Shown here: positions 8,721-17,821 of the stretch, one piece after another
Layout: each line of letters opens with the position of its first letter
Position numbering within the stretch: position 1 is the first letter of the stretch
Assembly: GCA_052078155.1 (NCBI GenBank)
Contig: JBQJBP010000002.1
Span: 124,001-188,000 of the forward strand
Length of the DNA stretch: 64,000 nt
Origin: CAXBMB01 sp052078155
Lineage (GTDB): Bacteria; Pseudomonadota; Alphaproteobacteria; Kiloniellales; DSM-21159
Direction: 5' to 3'
Notes under the pieces: model-generated
Told to the model about the DNA's origin: nothing
Seen by the model: only the letters and a program-made list of their open reading frames with translations
Databases searched by the model: none
Position numbers and translations under genes: made by a program

Positions 8721-9257
8721 ATGCGCGGCTACTTCGGCTTGGGCGTCGAGGGCATCTCCAAATCCATGAACGTGGGCAACCTGCAACGGTCCGCTCATGC
8801 CTTTGGTGCCAGTTTCTTCTTCACCGTCGACTCCGTCCTGAAAGACAGTGAAATCCGCCAGTCAGATACCTCGGGCGCGACGGAGCACATGCCAGTCTAC
8901 GTCTACTCTTCGCTGGATGAGCTGCAGTTGCCCAAAGCCTGCAAGCTGATCGGCGTGGAATTGACAGAAGAGTCAGTGGAATTGCCCTCCTTCCGGCACC
9001 CCACCGCCGCCGCCTACATTCTGGGGCCGGAGCGCGCCTCTCTCTCACCGAAAACCATTGAGCGCTGTGACGCAGTCGTGAAGATCCCCATGAAGTTCTG
9101 TGTCAACGTGGGCATCGCCGGAGCCATCGTGATGTACGACCGTCTGATCTCCATGGGGCGCTTTGATGAGCGACCGGTGACGTTCAGTGGCGAAACCCAG
9201 CCCCTGCAGCCCCATGTACACGGCCAGCCGCGCTTGCGTAAAAACCCGCTGTCCTGA
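8721..9257 (+). CDS. SPOUT/TrmH-family RNA 2'-O-methyltransferase
   Basis: A 178-residue cytosolic protein made only of the SPOUT catalytic domain. The three knot motifs are present: GNLQRSAHAFGA (motif 1, with the Asn-Arg pair), AYILGPERASLS (motif 2, near residues 97-108) and VKIPMKFCVNVGIAGAIVMYDR (motif 3). Such small SpoU proteins methylate tRNA or rRNA ribose using SAM. The Asn-Val in motif 3 replaces the commoner SLNV with CVNV, so the substrate cannot be read off. It is preceded by ACGAAGGACAAGACC, giving a fair ribosome-binding site. Confidence 0.88.
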   Translation: MRGYFGLGVEGISKSMNVGNLQRSAHAFGASFFFTVDSVLKDSEIRQSDTSGATEHMPVYVYSSLDELQLPKACKLIGVELTEESVELPSFRHPTAAAYILGPERASLSPKTIERCDAVVKIPMKFCVNVGIAGAIVMYDRLISMGRFDERPVTFSGETQPLQPHVHGQPRLRKNPLS

Positions 9258-9666
9258 TCGGCTTGCTCCCCTGGCGACCCAAGGGTGGCAAGGCCCTGCC
9301 GGATCAGAAGAACTGACTTTTCTGTGATTTTTCACCCCTCGCCCTTTTCTCGCCTAAATTCCCGGCTTACAAGGGATGCGGTAAGCTGCGGCGGCAGGGG
9401 AAACGGAAAACAGGGGCCTGTGAGACAAAGTGCCTGAGCGGCAGTCGCGCCACACTCTGGTCAAAGCGATTCCCTTTTCGTATGATTCCCCAAAACAGTC
9501 AGCAACCTGTTGATTCCAAGTGATCTCGGACCTGCCCCCAAAAGGAAGAGACGGAGAATCAACGGGAGTGGGTAGAGGCCACTTTCCGGTGGCATAGGAA
9601 TAAGCAACAAATCCCTCAGTCCGGTGATCAACCGGGCCAGAGGCAGGACAGCGAATTGGGCAGACG
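9258..9666 (+). other. 409-base intergenic region ahead of the IalB-family gene
   Basis: No gene is supported here. GTTGATTC (about 9511-9518) and GAATCAAC (about 9555-9562) can pair, and GGCCAC/GGTGGC flank a 5-base loop near 9577, so the stretch may be a structured leader of the downstream gene. No convincing -35/-10 pair was identified. Confidence 0.35.
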
Positions 9667-10236
9667 ATGACGAACAGAGCTTTCCTTTCTTCCTTCGCCA
9701 ACTTTCCGGGGTCAGGCCGCAGCGCTTTGTCCCTGGTGGCTGCCGTGACAGCAGGGCTGTTGCTGACCTCCGCGCAGGAAGCCTCGGCCCAGGCGATCAA
9801 GAAGCTCGGCGACTTCAAAGCCTGGTCTGCCTACACCACACAGGAAAATGGCAAGCAGGTTTGCTTCATGGCCTCGGTCCCAACCAAGGCTGAAGGGAAC
9901 TACACCCGCCGCGGCGACATCTTCGCCATGGTGACTCTGCGCCCGAAGGATGGCCGCAACGACGAAGTGTCCTTCATTGCCGGCTACACCCACAAAAGCG
10001 ATTCTGAAGTGAAGGCCACAGTGGACGGCACCCAGTTCACGCTTTTCACGAAGAATGACACCTCCTGGCTGCCCACGGCCAGCAAGCAGGACGCCACCAT
10101 GATCGCCACCATGAAAAAGGGCGCCCGCATGCAGGTGATCGGCTATTCCTCCCGGGGAACTAAGACCACCGACACCTATTCTCTCGGCGGCTTTACTGCA
10201 GCCCACAAGGCCATGCGCAAAGCCTGCGGCAAGTAA
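9667..10236 (+). CDS. invasion-associated locus B (IalB) family periplasmic protein
   Basis: A 189-residue exported protein. A long signal peptide (about 42 residues, hydrophobic core LSLVAAVTAGLLLTSA, cleavage after EASA) precedes the domain. The FKAWSAYTTQENGKQVCFMAS opening, the paired late Cys (KACGK) and the FTLFTKNDTSWL segment match the IalB family (PF06776), named from Bartonella but widespread in free-living alphaproteobacteria, where its role is unresolved. Two Cys residues about 130 positions apart could form a periplasmic disulfide. It has its own upstream leader and runs in the same direction as rlmN, 275 bases away. Confidence 0.88.
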   Translation: MTNRAFLSSFANFPGSGRSALSLVAAVTAGLLLTSAQEASAQAIKKLGDFKAWSAYTTQENGKQVCFMASVPTKAEGNYTRRGDIFAMVTLRPKDGRNDEVSFIAGYTHKSDSEVKATVDGTQFTLFTKNDTSWLPTASKQDATMIATMKKGARMQVIGYSSRGTKTTDTYSLGGFTAAHKAMRKACGK

Positions 10237-10416
10237 ACCATCCAACTGCCAACGCATTCCTCGCAAAGCAGCCGGGCAGTCAGCCCAACCAACTCTGTCT
10301 GATAAAGGCAGGCTGACCGGCAGTTCGGCGATTTTGCATAACGGCTATCGCTTGCCTTTCCGGGGACGGAGCCTTATCTAAACGCCCTCTCCCCTTGCCT
10401 GACAAGCAGGGCCTGT

Positions 10417-10444
10417 TTGCCGCAGGCCACCGGACTGCTATGAT
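10417..10444 (+). promoter_or_regulatory. candidate sigma-70 promoter for rlmN
   Basis: TTGCCG (10417-10422) and TATGAT (10439-10444) are separated by 16 bases and sit 68 bases upstream of the rlmN ATG. The -10 matches the consensus at 5 of 6 positions and the -35 at 4 of 6. Confidence 0.45.
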
Positions 10445-10511
10445 CAGCGGGAGCTGACCAGCGCCAGCGCGTTGCCCTGAGACCTCCAGTGACCAGTGAG
10501 ATGCTGCCCCT

Positions 10512-11705
10512 ATGAGCACCCTTGCCCACGCCCAGCCTTTGCCCGATTCCCAGCCCGCGGAAACATCCGCGCAGGCCAGAACCAACCTGATTGGTCTGAC
10601 CCGGGACGAACTGGCTGCCGAAATCAAACAGCTGGGAGAGCCTGCTTTCCGGGCCAAACAGCTCTGGCACTGGCTCTATCATCGCGGCGAAAAAGACTTC
10701 GCTGAGATGACCACCCTGTCCAAAGCCTTCCGGGCCAAACTGGCCGACAGTTTCACCACGGCCCGGCCAGCGGTGACCGAGCATCTGATCTCCAGTGACG
10801 GCACCGAAAAGTGGCTGCTGCGCTTTGATGACGGCAACGAGGCCGAAATGGTCTACATCCCTGAATCAGACCGCGGCACGCTCTGTGTCTCCAGCCAGGT
10901 GGGCTGCACCCTGACCTGCAAGTTCTGCCACACCGGAACCCAGCGCCTGGTGCGCAACCTGACCCCGGCGGAAATCCTCGGCCAGATCCTGCTGGCCCGC
11001 GACGATCTGAACGACTGGCCCAGCGGCAAGGAAAACCGCCGCATGACCAACATTGTCATGATGGGTATGGGTGAACCGCTCTATAACTACGACAACGTCA
11101 AAACGGCCCTCAAGATCGCCATGGATCCGGACGGGGTCAGCCTGTCCAAGCGCCGCATCACCCTTTCCACCTCCGGGGTGGTCCCCATGATGATGCGCTG
11201 CGGTGAGGAACTGGACGTCAATCTGGCCGTTTCCCTCCATGCCACCACCGATGAGGTGCGCAGCGAGATTGTGCCCCTGAACAAGAAGTACGACATCGCC
11301 CAGTTGCTGGACGCCTGCCAAAACTATCCCGGCACCCACAACGCCCGGCGCATCACCTTTGAGTATGTCATGCTCAAAGGCGTCAACGACACCGATGCAG
11401 ACGCTTACCGCCTGGCCGATATTCTGGCCGACATCCCGGCCAAGATTAACCTCATTCCCTTCAATCCCTGGCCGGGTGTTGCCTATGAATGCTCTGATGA
11501 TGAACAGATCGAGCACTTCTCAGACCTGCTGTTCGGGCGCGGTTACTCCGCCCCCATTCGCCGCCCCCGGGGTCGGGATATCTTTGCCGCCTGCGGTCAG
11601 CTGAAAAGCGAAAGCGAGAAACTGCGCAAGAGCGAACGCCTGAAGCTGGAAGCGGCCGCAAAAACCGCTGCAGAGACCAACACAAACGAAACAGCAAGCC
11701 CGTAA
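10512..11705 (+). CDS. rlmN: dual-specificity 23S rRNA/tRNA adenine-C2 methyltransferase RlmN
   Basis: A 397-residue radical-SAM enzyme that methylates C2 of A2503 in 23S rRNA and A37 of some tRNAs. The [4Fe-4S] cluster ligands are Cys132, Cys136 and Cys139 in GCTLTCKFCHTG. The two mechanistic cysteines are visible as Cys125 (GTLCVSSQVGC) and Cys361 (DIFAACGQL). GMGEPL, the RITLSTSG block and NLIPFNPW are further family signatures. The first 25 residues are variable, so the start (ATG 10512) is not certain. The Lys/Glu-rich tail after residue 365 is longer than in E. coli. It ends in a strong terminator. Confidence 0.97.
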   Translation: MSTLAHAQPLPDSQPAETSAQARTNLIGLTRDELAAEIKQLGEPAFRAKQLWHWLYHRGEKDFAEMTTLSKAFRAKLADSFTTARPAVTEHLISSDGTEKWLLRFDDGNEAEMVYIPESDRGTLCVSSQVGCTLTCKFCHTGTQRLVRNLTPAEILGQILLARDDLNDWPSGKENRRMTNIVMMGMGEPLYNYDNVKTALKIAMDPDGVSLSKRRITLSTSGVVPMMMRCGEELDVNLAVSLHATTDEVRSEIVPLNKKYDIAQLLDACQNYPGTHNARRITFEYVMLKGVNDTDADAYRLADILADIPAKINLIPFNPWPGVAYECSDDEQIEHFSDLLFGRGYSAPIRRPRGRDIFAACGQLKSESEKLRKSERLKLEAAAKTAAETNTNETASP

Positions 11706-11736
11706 CCTCTTCCGGCTTCGCAAAGAAAGTCATCTG

Positions 11737-11768
11737 AAAACCCGGCCTCTGTGCCGGGTTTTCTTTTG
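11737..11768 (+). terminator. Rho-independent terminator after rlmN
   Basis: AAAACCCGGC and GCCGGGTTTT form a perfect stem with a 6-base loop, followed by CTTTTG. Confidence 0.93.
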
Positions 11769-11881
11769 TTGACCCGAAGAGCTTTCTCCTTCTTTACTGA
11801 AGCCCTCTATCCCTTTGAGAACAGGACCTTCTTTCTCTCTTTCTTGTGGATTTACAGGTGTTTCCTTCCCTCACCTCCCAG

Positions 11882-13201
11882 ATGGCTTTCCGGGGTCTGC
11901 CCAGGCTCAGACAGAAGATTGGCGCCAAGCGACAGACACAGGTGTCCAGGCTCTTTACGGGCGGGGCTCTTGCCATGGCCATCTGTCTGGTTGCGCCGGT
12001 CAGCGCCCAGGAAAGCAACCGCAGCAGCCGGTCAAACTATCAGGACGTGCCCGGATTTGGCGGACCCTCATCAGTCGGTGCGGAGCTGGTTGAGGACGAC
12101 AGCCTGGTTGGCGAGGTGCCCCGCTTTGAAAGCCTGAACCAATCGCTAAAACCCTGGTTTGACTGGAAAGACAAACTGCACAAAGACACCGGACTTGCGC
12201 TGGGCATCGACTATTCGGCTCTGGGACAGGTTCTGTCCTCTTCACCAGAGGATCGCTCTGCCGTCGGAGGGGTTTTCAGAACCTACGGCAACTGGACCCT
12301 GCTGGATCTGGGTGAGAAGAACACCGGGTCACTGGTGTTCAAGCTGGAGAACCGCCATCGCCTGGGGACAGATCTTTCGCCCCAGTCCCTGGGCTTTGTC
12401 GCCGGGTCCGGCCTGCCAACCGGCACCCTGTTCAGCGACTACGGCTGGGGTGTCACCAACCTTTACTGGCAGCAAAAGGCCTTAAATGGCCGATTGACGG
12501 TCTTGGCGGGTAAGGTAGATCCCACAGATTATGTCGACATCTACGGTCTGACCAATCCACTGACTCACTTTCAAAATCTAGCCTTTCTGACAGACCCCAC
12601 CATTGCGGTGCCGGACCAGGGGCTGGGTTTGGCAGCAGGCGTGATGCTGACAGACAATCTTTACGCCATCGGTGGTTTCAGTGACGCCAACGGGGATCCC
12701 ACCAAAGCAGGGGTCGACAGTTTCTTTCAAGACAGAGAGTACTTTTCCCATGGCGAGTTCGGCTGGACCCCGGCCCAGGATCAGATCTACCTGACCAACA
12801 TTCACGCAACCATCTGGCACAGCGATGCGCGGGAAGCTTCCGGCACCCCTTCCGGCAAAGGCATCGCCCTTTCGGCCAGCACATTCATCGACGGCCGCTG
12901 GATGCCCTTTGTCAGGGCGGGCTGGTCAGAGGGCGGGGCATCGTTGATGGAACGGTCCCTTTCACTGGGACTGGGTCACTACTTTGACGACAGCAAAGAC
13001 GTCATGGCGGCGGGCCTCAACTGGGCCCGCCCCAGTGGATCTTCACCGCGAGACCAGATGACCGCAGAAATCTTCTATCGCTGGCAGTTTGCCCAATCCC
13101 TGGCCATCACCCCCGATGCCCAGCTGATCTATCATCCCAGCAATGCCCCGGACAAAACCTGGATCGGTGTACTGGGGCTGCGGGCCCGCCTGTCCCTGTA
13201 A
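11882..13201 (+). CDS. OprB-family carbohydrate-selective porin-like outer-membrane protein
   Basis: About 439 residues. A long basic n-region and hydrophobic core (FTGGALAMAICLVAPVSA) form a signal peptide cut before QESN. The mature part has alternating amphipathic strands and the OprB-family blocks GNWTLLDLGEKNTGSLVFKLENRHR, YGWGVTNLYWQQ, GRLTVLAGKVDPTDYVDIYGL and a C-terminal strand ending in LRARLSL. Such proteins form outer-membrane channels for sugars or other small solutes. None of the possible starts (GTG 11846, GTG 11858, ATG 11882) has a clear ribosome-binding site; ATG 11882 gives the most normal signal peptide. It is a lone gene, so the transported substrate cannot be inferred. 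Confidence 0.82.
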   Translation: MAFRGLPRLRQKIGAKRQTQVSRLFTGGALAMAICLVAPVSAQESNRSSRSNYQDVPGFGGPSSVGAELVEDDSLVGEVPRFESLNQSLKPWFDWKDKLHKDTGLALGIDYSALGQVLSSSPEDRSAVGGVFRTYGNWTLLDLGEKNTGSLVFKLENRHRLGTDLSPQSLGFVAGSGLPTGTLFSDYGWGVTNLYWQQKALNGRLTVLAGKVDPTDYVDIYGLTNPLTHFQNLAFLTDPTIAVPDQGLGLAAGVMLTDNLYAIGGFSDANGDPTKAGVDSFFQDREYFSHGEFGWTPAQDQIYLTNIHATIWHSDAREASGTPSGKGIALSASTFIDGRWMPFVRAGWSEGGASLMERSLSLGLGHYFDDSKDVMAAGLNWARPSGSSPRDQMTAEIFYRWQFAQSLAITPDAQLIYHPSNAPDKTWIGVLGLRARLSL

Positions 13202-13290
13202 TGGTGCCTGTCCACACAGCCATGACAGCACCGGCCCCGGTTTCCTATGGATCGTGCCCCCATTGACGCCCATCAAAGGCTATCGCCACC

Positions 13291-14178
13291 TCAGGGCAGA
13301 ACCGTCGCCGTGCGGGCCACCTCGGCCAGTGCCTGAAAGGCCGGCAGGCGGGTTGAGGTGCTGCGGTAAACCAGAACCATCTGTCGCCGGGCCAGAGGCA
13401 AGGCCAGTTCCCGCAGGATCAGGCCCGGTCGCCCCTGAGCCTGTCGGGCCGCCAGTTCTGGCAGCAGAGTGACCCCCCTGCCGGCGATGGTCAGCTGGAT
13501 CAGTGTTTCCAGAGAAGAGGCGGTCAGATCCGGTCCCTGTTTCTGAGGCCATTGGCACAGCGCCAGTGCCTGGCCACGCAGACAGTGCCCTTCAGCCAGC
13601 AACAACAGATCAGCAGTGAGGAGATCCTGCTCGGTGATTTCCTCTTCCGCTGCCAGCACATGGCCGTCCGGCAAGGCCAGATAGAAGGCTTCTTCAAACA
13701 GAAACAGGCTTTCCAATCCCGGTTCCTGGAGAGGGGCGGCCAGAATGGCGGCGTCCAGTTCCCCCTGTTTCAGCGCCGCCAGCAATCTTTCTGTCTGATC
13801 TTCCCGCACACCCAACTGTATCTCAGGCAAGGTCGCCGACAGGCGGTCCAGAAAGCCCGGCAAAAAGTAAGGCGCCAGGGTGGGGATCAGACCCAGCCGC
13901 AACGCACCGCTCAGGGGATCCCGCGCCGCCTGGGCCAGCAGTTCGATTTCATCGGCCTGCGACAGCACCTGCCGGGCCTGAGCCACCACAGACAAGCCCA
14001 CTGCGGTGGGCTCCACATGGCGCTTGCTGCGCTCAAACAGCGCCACACCCAGCTCATCCTCCAGCTTTCTGAGGGCTGCTGACAGGGTGGGCTGGCTGAC
14101 AGAACACTGTTCCGCCGCCTGGCCAAAGTGCCGGGTTTCTGCCAGCGCCACCAGGTATTTAAGATCTCGCAGGTTCAT
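13291..14178 (-). CDS. oxyR: hydrogen-peroxide-sensing LysR-type regulator OxyR
   Basis: A 295-residue LysR regulator with an N-terminal winged helix-turn-helix (MNLRDLKYLVALAETRHFGQAA...VSQPTLSAALRKLE) and a sensor domain. The two redox cysteines fall at positions 199 and 208 in EGHCLRGQALALC, the same numbering as E. coli OxyR, where they form the peroxide-induced disulfide. The gene is divergent from the catalase gene with 151 bases between the starts, an arrangement known for OxyR controlling catalase. Together these make OxyR much more likely than another LysR. A candidate OxyR site lies in the shared region. Confidence 0.95.
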   Translation of the reverse strand: MNLRDLKYLVALAETRHFGQAAEQCSVSQPTLSAALRKLEDELGVALFERSKRHVEPTAVGLSVVAQARQVLSQADEIELLAQAARDPLSGALRLGLIPTLAPYFLPGFLDRLSATLPEIQLGVREDQTERLLAALKQGELDAAILAAPLQEPGLESLFLFEEAFYLALPDGHVLAAEEEITEQDLLTADLLLLAEGHCLRGQALALCQWPQKQGPDLTASSLETLIQLTIAGRGVTLLPELAARQAQGRPGLILRELALPLARRQMVLVYRSTSTRLPAFQALAEVARTATVLP

Positions 14179-14223
14179 GATTGACCACCGGGACTATCGG
14201 CCTTTCTCAGCGATTCTCTTCTG

Positions 14224-14238
14224 ATAGGTAAAAACTAT
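14224..14238. promoter_or_regulatory. candidate OxyR binding site
   Basis: The bases read ATAG-N7-CTAT, exactly one half of the OxyR consensus (ATAG-N7-CTAT repeated after 7 bases). It lies 45 bases from the oxyR start and 91 from the catalase start. The expected second half downstream (14246-14260) is only a weak match. Autoregulation of oxyR and activation of the catalase are both plausible. Confidence 0.55.
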
Positions 14239-14329
14239 TACAGCAATCAAAACGTTTCATTTCAACACTTTAAAGAAACTCATTAGATTAATTCCAAGAC
14301 ATTCAGTATCGCCCCTTCAGGAGAGCCCC

Positions 14330-15835
14330 ATGTTTGATGACGCAAAAAAGCAGCCCCGCCAGGAAGCCCAGTGCCCCTACAGCGGGTCAACCATGACCGG
14401 TAGCAACGGTGCCCCCATTGCCGACAACCAGAATTCCCTGTCTGCCGGGGCGCGGGGCCCCTTGTTGATGCAGGATTATCAGCTGGTTGAAAAACTGGCG
14501 GCCTTCAACCGCGAGCGCATTCCCGAGCGGGTGGTTCACGCCAAGGGCTCCGGCGCGTACGGCACGTTCACAGTCACTCAGGATCTCACCGCTTACACCC
14601 GGGCCGGTCTTTTTTCCAAGATCGGTAAGGAAACGGACGTCTTCCTGCGCTTTTCCACCGTTGCCGGGGAGCGGGGAGCCGCTGATGCCGAACGGGACGT
14701 GCGGGGCTTTTCAGTGAAGTTCTACAGCGACGAAGGCAATCTGGACATTGTTGGCAACAACACACCGGTGTTTTTCATCCGCGATCCGCAGAAGTTCCCT
14801 GATTTCATCCACACGCAAAAGCGTGATCCCAAAACCAATCTGCGCAACACCACCGCCATGTGGGATTTCTGGTCCCAGTCGCCGGAGGCTTTGCACCAGA
14901 TGACCATTCTCTTCTCCGACCGCGGCATCCCTGCCAACTATCGCCAGATGAACGGCTATGGCAGCCACACCTATTCCTTCATCAACGAGAAGTTCGAGCG
15001 TTTCTGGGTGAAGTTCCACTTCAAGTCCCGCCAGGGCATTGCCACCATGAGCGAGGCAGAAGCGGCTGAGGTGATTGGCGGAGATCGGGAGAGCGCACAG
15101 GCTGATCTCTTCCGCAACATCGAAGAAGGCAACACACCCAGCTGGACTCTGTATGTCCAGATCATGCCGGAAGCAGAGGCCGACGGTTACAGGGTCAACC
15201 CCTTTGACCTGACCAAGGTCTGGCCACACAAGGACTATCCTTTGCAGGAACTGGGTGTGCTGGAGCTGAACCGTAATCCGGAGAACTACTTCGCTGAGGT
15301 GGAGCAGGCAGCCTTTGCGCCTTCCAACATGGTGCCGGGGGTTGGCTTGTCACCGGACAAAGTGCTGCAGGCCCGGGTCTTTGCCTATGCTGATGCCCAG
15401 CGTTATCGCCTGGGGACCAACCATGTGCACCTGCCGGTCAATGCCGCCCGCTGCCCGGTTCACAACTATCAGCGAGACGGGGCCATGCGCTTCGATGGCA
15501 ACCAGGGTGGAGCCGTTAACTACGAGCCCAACAGCTTCAACGGCCCGGCTGAAAACGCCAGCGCCAGCGAACCGCCCCTGGCCCTTTCAGGCGCTGCCGA
15601 TCGCTACGATCACCGGGTCGGCAACGACGACTACAGCCAGGCAGGCGACCTCTATCGCCTGATGACTGCCGAACAGCAGGAAAGCCTGGTCACTGCCATC
15701 GCCGGTGCCATGGCCGGCGTGCCGGACGCCATCATCGCCCGGCAGCTGGCCCACTTCGACAAGGCCGACCCGGCCTATGGAGCCGGCATCGCCAAAGCGC
15801 TGGGGCGTCAAGGCCAGCCCGCTGCAGCGGAATAA
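14330..15835 (+). CDS. katA: clade 3 monofunctional haem catalase
   Basis: A 501-residue catalase that converts hydrogen peroxide to water and oxygen. The distal His70 (RVVHAKGSGAYGTF), Asn144 (VGNNTPVFFIRD) and the haem-ligating Tyr353 (RVFAYADAQRYRLG) are all present. The length and lack of a C-terminal flavodoxin-like domain fit the small-subunit clade, and no signal peptide is seen, so it is cytosolic. GGAGAG lies just ahead of the ATG. It is divergent from oxyR and followed by a strong terminator, so it forms a single-gene unit very probably under OxyR control. The symbol katA is used by analogy. Confidence 0.96.
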   Translation: MFDDAKKQPRQEAQCPYSGSTMTGSNGAPIADNQNSLSAGARGPLLMQDYQLVEKLAAFNRERIPERVVHAKGSGAYGTFTVTQDLTAYTRAGLFSKIGKETDVFLRFSTVAGERGAADAERDVRGFSVKFYSDEGNLDIVGNNTPVFFIRDPQKFPDFIHTQKRDPKTNLRNTTAMWDFWSQSPEALHQMTILFSDRGIPANYRQMNGYGSHTYSFINEKFERFWVKFHFKSRQGIATMSEAEAAEVIGGDRESAQADLFRNIEEGNTPSWTLYVQIMPEAEADGYRVNPFDLTKVWPHKDYPLQELGVLELNRNPENYFAEVEQAAFAPSNMVPGVGLSPDKVLQARVFAYADAQRYRLGTNHVHLPVNAARCPVHNYQRDGAMRFDGNQGGAVNYEPNSFNGPAENASASEPPLALSGAADRYDHRVGNDDYSQAGDLYRLMTAEQQESLVTAIAGAMAGVPDAIIARQLAHFDKADPAYGAGIAKALGRQGQPAAAE

Positions 15836-15991
15836 ACTGCAGTGGCTGGGACAGGTTCCCAGCACGAAGAAAAGAGGGGGCAGATGGGTCACATCCCGCC
15901 CAGACACATGCCCCCTCTGACAGGTTGAAAAGAGTCATTTTGGGGCGTCATGCGGCACCACCCCGTAAGCCCACTGACCCCATGTGACTCT

Positions 15992-16042
15992 GAGCGACGG
16001 AGGCGCCTCAGCTCCCCCCAGGCCTCCGTCGCTCCTTTTCGG
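15992..16042 (+). terminator. terminator downstream of the catalase gene
   Basis: GAGCGACGGAGGC (15992-16004) pairs perfectly with GCCTCCGTCGCTC (16022-16034) across a 17-base loop, followed by CTTTTC. It is about 155 bases after the catalase stop. Confidence 0.85.
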
Positions 16043-16132
16043 CCAAACCCACTTTTCTATCGGGGTTGCTAACACCCTATTCAGTCAGACAGTCAGCCCT
16101 CGATCCCCCCAACAGGAACCAGGAGACCTGCC

Positions 16133-16243
16133 ATGAAACTCTTTATCGCGTCGCTCTTTTCCATTGAAGTCGGGTCCTGGGTGCAAACCAATCCCTGTCT
16201 GGCCCTTAATGGCGCGGACCGGCCCCTGCTGGACCAGGGATAA
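16133..16243 (+). CDS. possible 36-residue small protein
   Basis: A short frame begins MKLFIASLFSIEVGSWVQ and has a very good ribosome-binding site: AGGAG lies 7 bases ahead of the ATG, within ACCAGGAGACCTGCC. It begins about 100 bases after the catalase terminator and ends 55 bases before the convergent DMT gene. The N-terminal half is hydrophobic, compatible with a small membrane or leader peptide. No homologue is recognised. Without comparative data it could equally be a chance frame or the decayed start of a longer gene. Confidence 0.3.
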   Translation: MKLFIASLFSIEVGSWVQTNPCLALNGADRPLLDQG

Positions 16244-16297
16244 GTCCGCCGGATTGTCTGATCTTGGCTGCCCGTGCCACGGGGCCGATGGACCGGA

Positions 16298-17239
16298 TCA
16301 ATCCCGGGTAGCCGCTGCCGCCGGGGTAATCTGCTGCCGGGCCACCACGGCTTCCCGGTGGGAGATGTAAGAGACCGAAGCCACGATGATGGCCCCTCCC
16401 AGGATCACAAACTTGTCCACCTCTTCGCCAAACAGGAGGAGACCCATCAACGCCGCCCAGACCAGCTGCAGGAAAGAGAAGGGCTGGGTAACGGTGATGG
16501 GGGCGGCTTGATAGGCCCGGGTCAGGGTGTAGTGGCCCAAAGTGGCAAAGAGCGCGGTCAGAGCCAGCCAGCCCAGCTCTTCATAGGTCGGCGCGCGCCA
16601 CTGATAGATGGCGCCGGGCAACAGAACCAACATGCAGGTCAGGGACAAGAAGGCCACGATGGCGCCGGAGTCCTCTTCTTCCGTCAGCTTCTTGGCGATC
16701 AGGAAGGAGGCGGCAAAAAGCGGTGCCGCACAGAGCTGGGACAGTTGCCCCAGGCTGACTTCCGTAAAACCGGGACGAATGATGATCAACATCCCAAGGA
16801 AGCCGACGAGGATCGATGCGATCCGGCGGATCTGCATCTTTTCACCCAGAAAAACCGCCGCCCCGATGGCCACAAAAATCGGCGCGATGTAGCCGATGGC
16901 CGTCACCTCAGCTATGGGAATGCGGGCCATGGCATAGAACCAGAACAGCACGGCAATGCCATGCAGCACCCCCCGCAACCCGTAAAGCTTCAAGGCCAAG
17001 TTAGAGGGACGCGCCTGCTTAAACAGCCGAAAGAGAATGGGCAGGGTGAACACCACTGCAAAGAAATAGCGCAAAAAGGCGCCCTGAATGGTGGGCATGT
17101 CGGAGCCGATGTGATGGACAACGACGGTTACCCCGACGAAGAAGAAGGTGGAAACCAGCATCCAGGAGATGCCCTGCAAGGGGGTATGGTTTTTGTTTAC
17201 CTTCTCTTCTGACAAAGCCTGCCCGCCCCTGCTGCCCAT
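16298..17239 (-). CDS. DMT-superfamily (EamA) transporter
   Basis: A 313-residue inner-membrane protein with about ten hydrophobic segments and two EamA repeats. Each repeat ends in a typical block: AVFLGEKMQIRRIASILVGFLGMLIIIRPG in the first half and LLLFGEEVDKFVILGGAIIVASVSYISHRE in the second. The sequence resembles S-adenosylmethionine or metabolite exporters, but EamA substrates cannot be predicted from sequence. The first 18 residues before the first helix are polar, and a GTG or ATG slightly downstream could be the true start. It is convergent with the small frame at 16133 and stands alone. Confidence 0.88.
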   Translation of the reverse strand: MGSRGGQALSEEKVNKNHTPLQGISWMLVSTFFFVGVTVVVHHIGSDMPTIQGAFLRYFFAVVFTLPILFRLFKQARPSNLALKLYGLRGVLHGIAVLFWFYAMARIPIAEVTAIGYIAPIFVAIGAAVFLGEKMQIRRIASILVGFLGMLIIIRPGFTEVSLGQLSQLCAAPLFAASFLIAKKLTEEEDSGAIVAFLSLTCMLVLLPGAIYQWRAPTYEELGWLALTALFATLGHYTLTRAYQAAPITVTQPFSFLQLVWAALMGLLLFGEEVDKFVILGGAIIVASVSYISHREAVVARQQITPAAAATRD

Positions 17240-17361
17240 AGATTTTACCGACCAGCCAAGAGCTTACCCTGCACTGAGAGAAAGCACAGGACGGCTCAAG
17301 CAGCTTTCTCCTGTGCCTCAGGGGCAGCAATCCCCTGTTCAAGGCCACCGCTTCTTTCCCT

Positions 17362-17494
17362 GGAGTCAAATCGGTTTAAGTGGACTCACTTTGTGATGAC
17401 ACTTGAAGCGTGAAACTCTGTTCAGTGTTTTAGAGGATGAGTCACGGTTTAGGTCCAAGCATAAAGCGCTTCTAACTAAACCGATCATGCTCCA
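17362..17494 (-). repeat. RIME-like interspersed element, copy C
   Basis: This is the reverse complement of the reference copy at 4007-4146. In order it has AAATCGGTTTAAGTGG, CACTTTGTGATGACACTTGA, AGCGTGAA, TTTTAGAGGATGAGTCACGG, TTTAGGTCCAAGC, AAAGCGCTTCTAACTAAACC and GATCATGCTCC. Both ends are preserved. It lies between the divergent DMT and argG genes. Confidence 0.88.
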
Positions 17495-17793
17495 GGGGAG
17501 AGAGAGAGCCGGCTAATCTTACCAGCGGTTTGCCAAAAGCTCCCATCACCATGGACCCCGGGTGCGCGGCGGCATCAGGTCCACCAGGTTTCGGGCCACG
17601 ATGCTTGGCAGGGGTTCTTTTTGCTGCTGCCTTTTGTGAAGGGATCCTTCTGATAAGGGCCCGTTTGGGGATCCCGGCAAGGCTCCATCGCGATGGTCCG
17701 TTTCAGGTCAGCCTGGAAAGACCAGGCAAAAGGGGAAAGAACCGGTCCGGCGGGCCATTCCGGCACCACATAGGGCCTCTGCGCGGCTTCTGC

Positions 17794-17821
17794 TTGCCCC
17801 GGGCCTGCTTTTGCCTATACT
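17794..17821 (+). promoter_or_regulatory. candidate promoter and structured leader of argG
   Basis: TTGCCC (17794-17799) and TATACT (17816-17821) are spaced by 16 bases, about 205 bases upstream of argG. The leader after it contains CAGGCG-TTTTTTG-CGCCTG near 17904, a small hairpin with a T-rich loop. The remainder of 17495-18027 holds no gene I can support. Confidence 0.45.
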
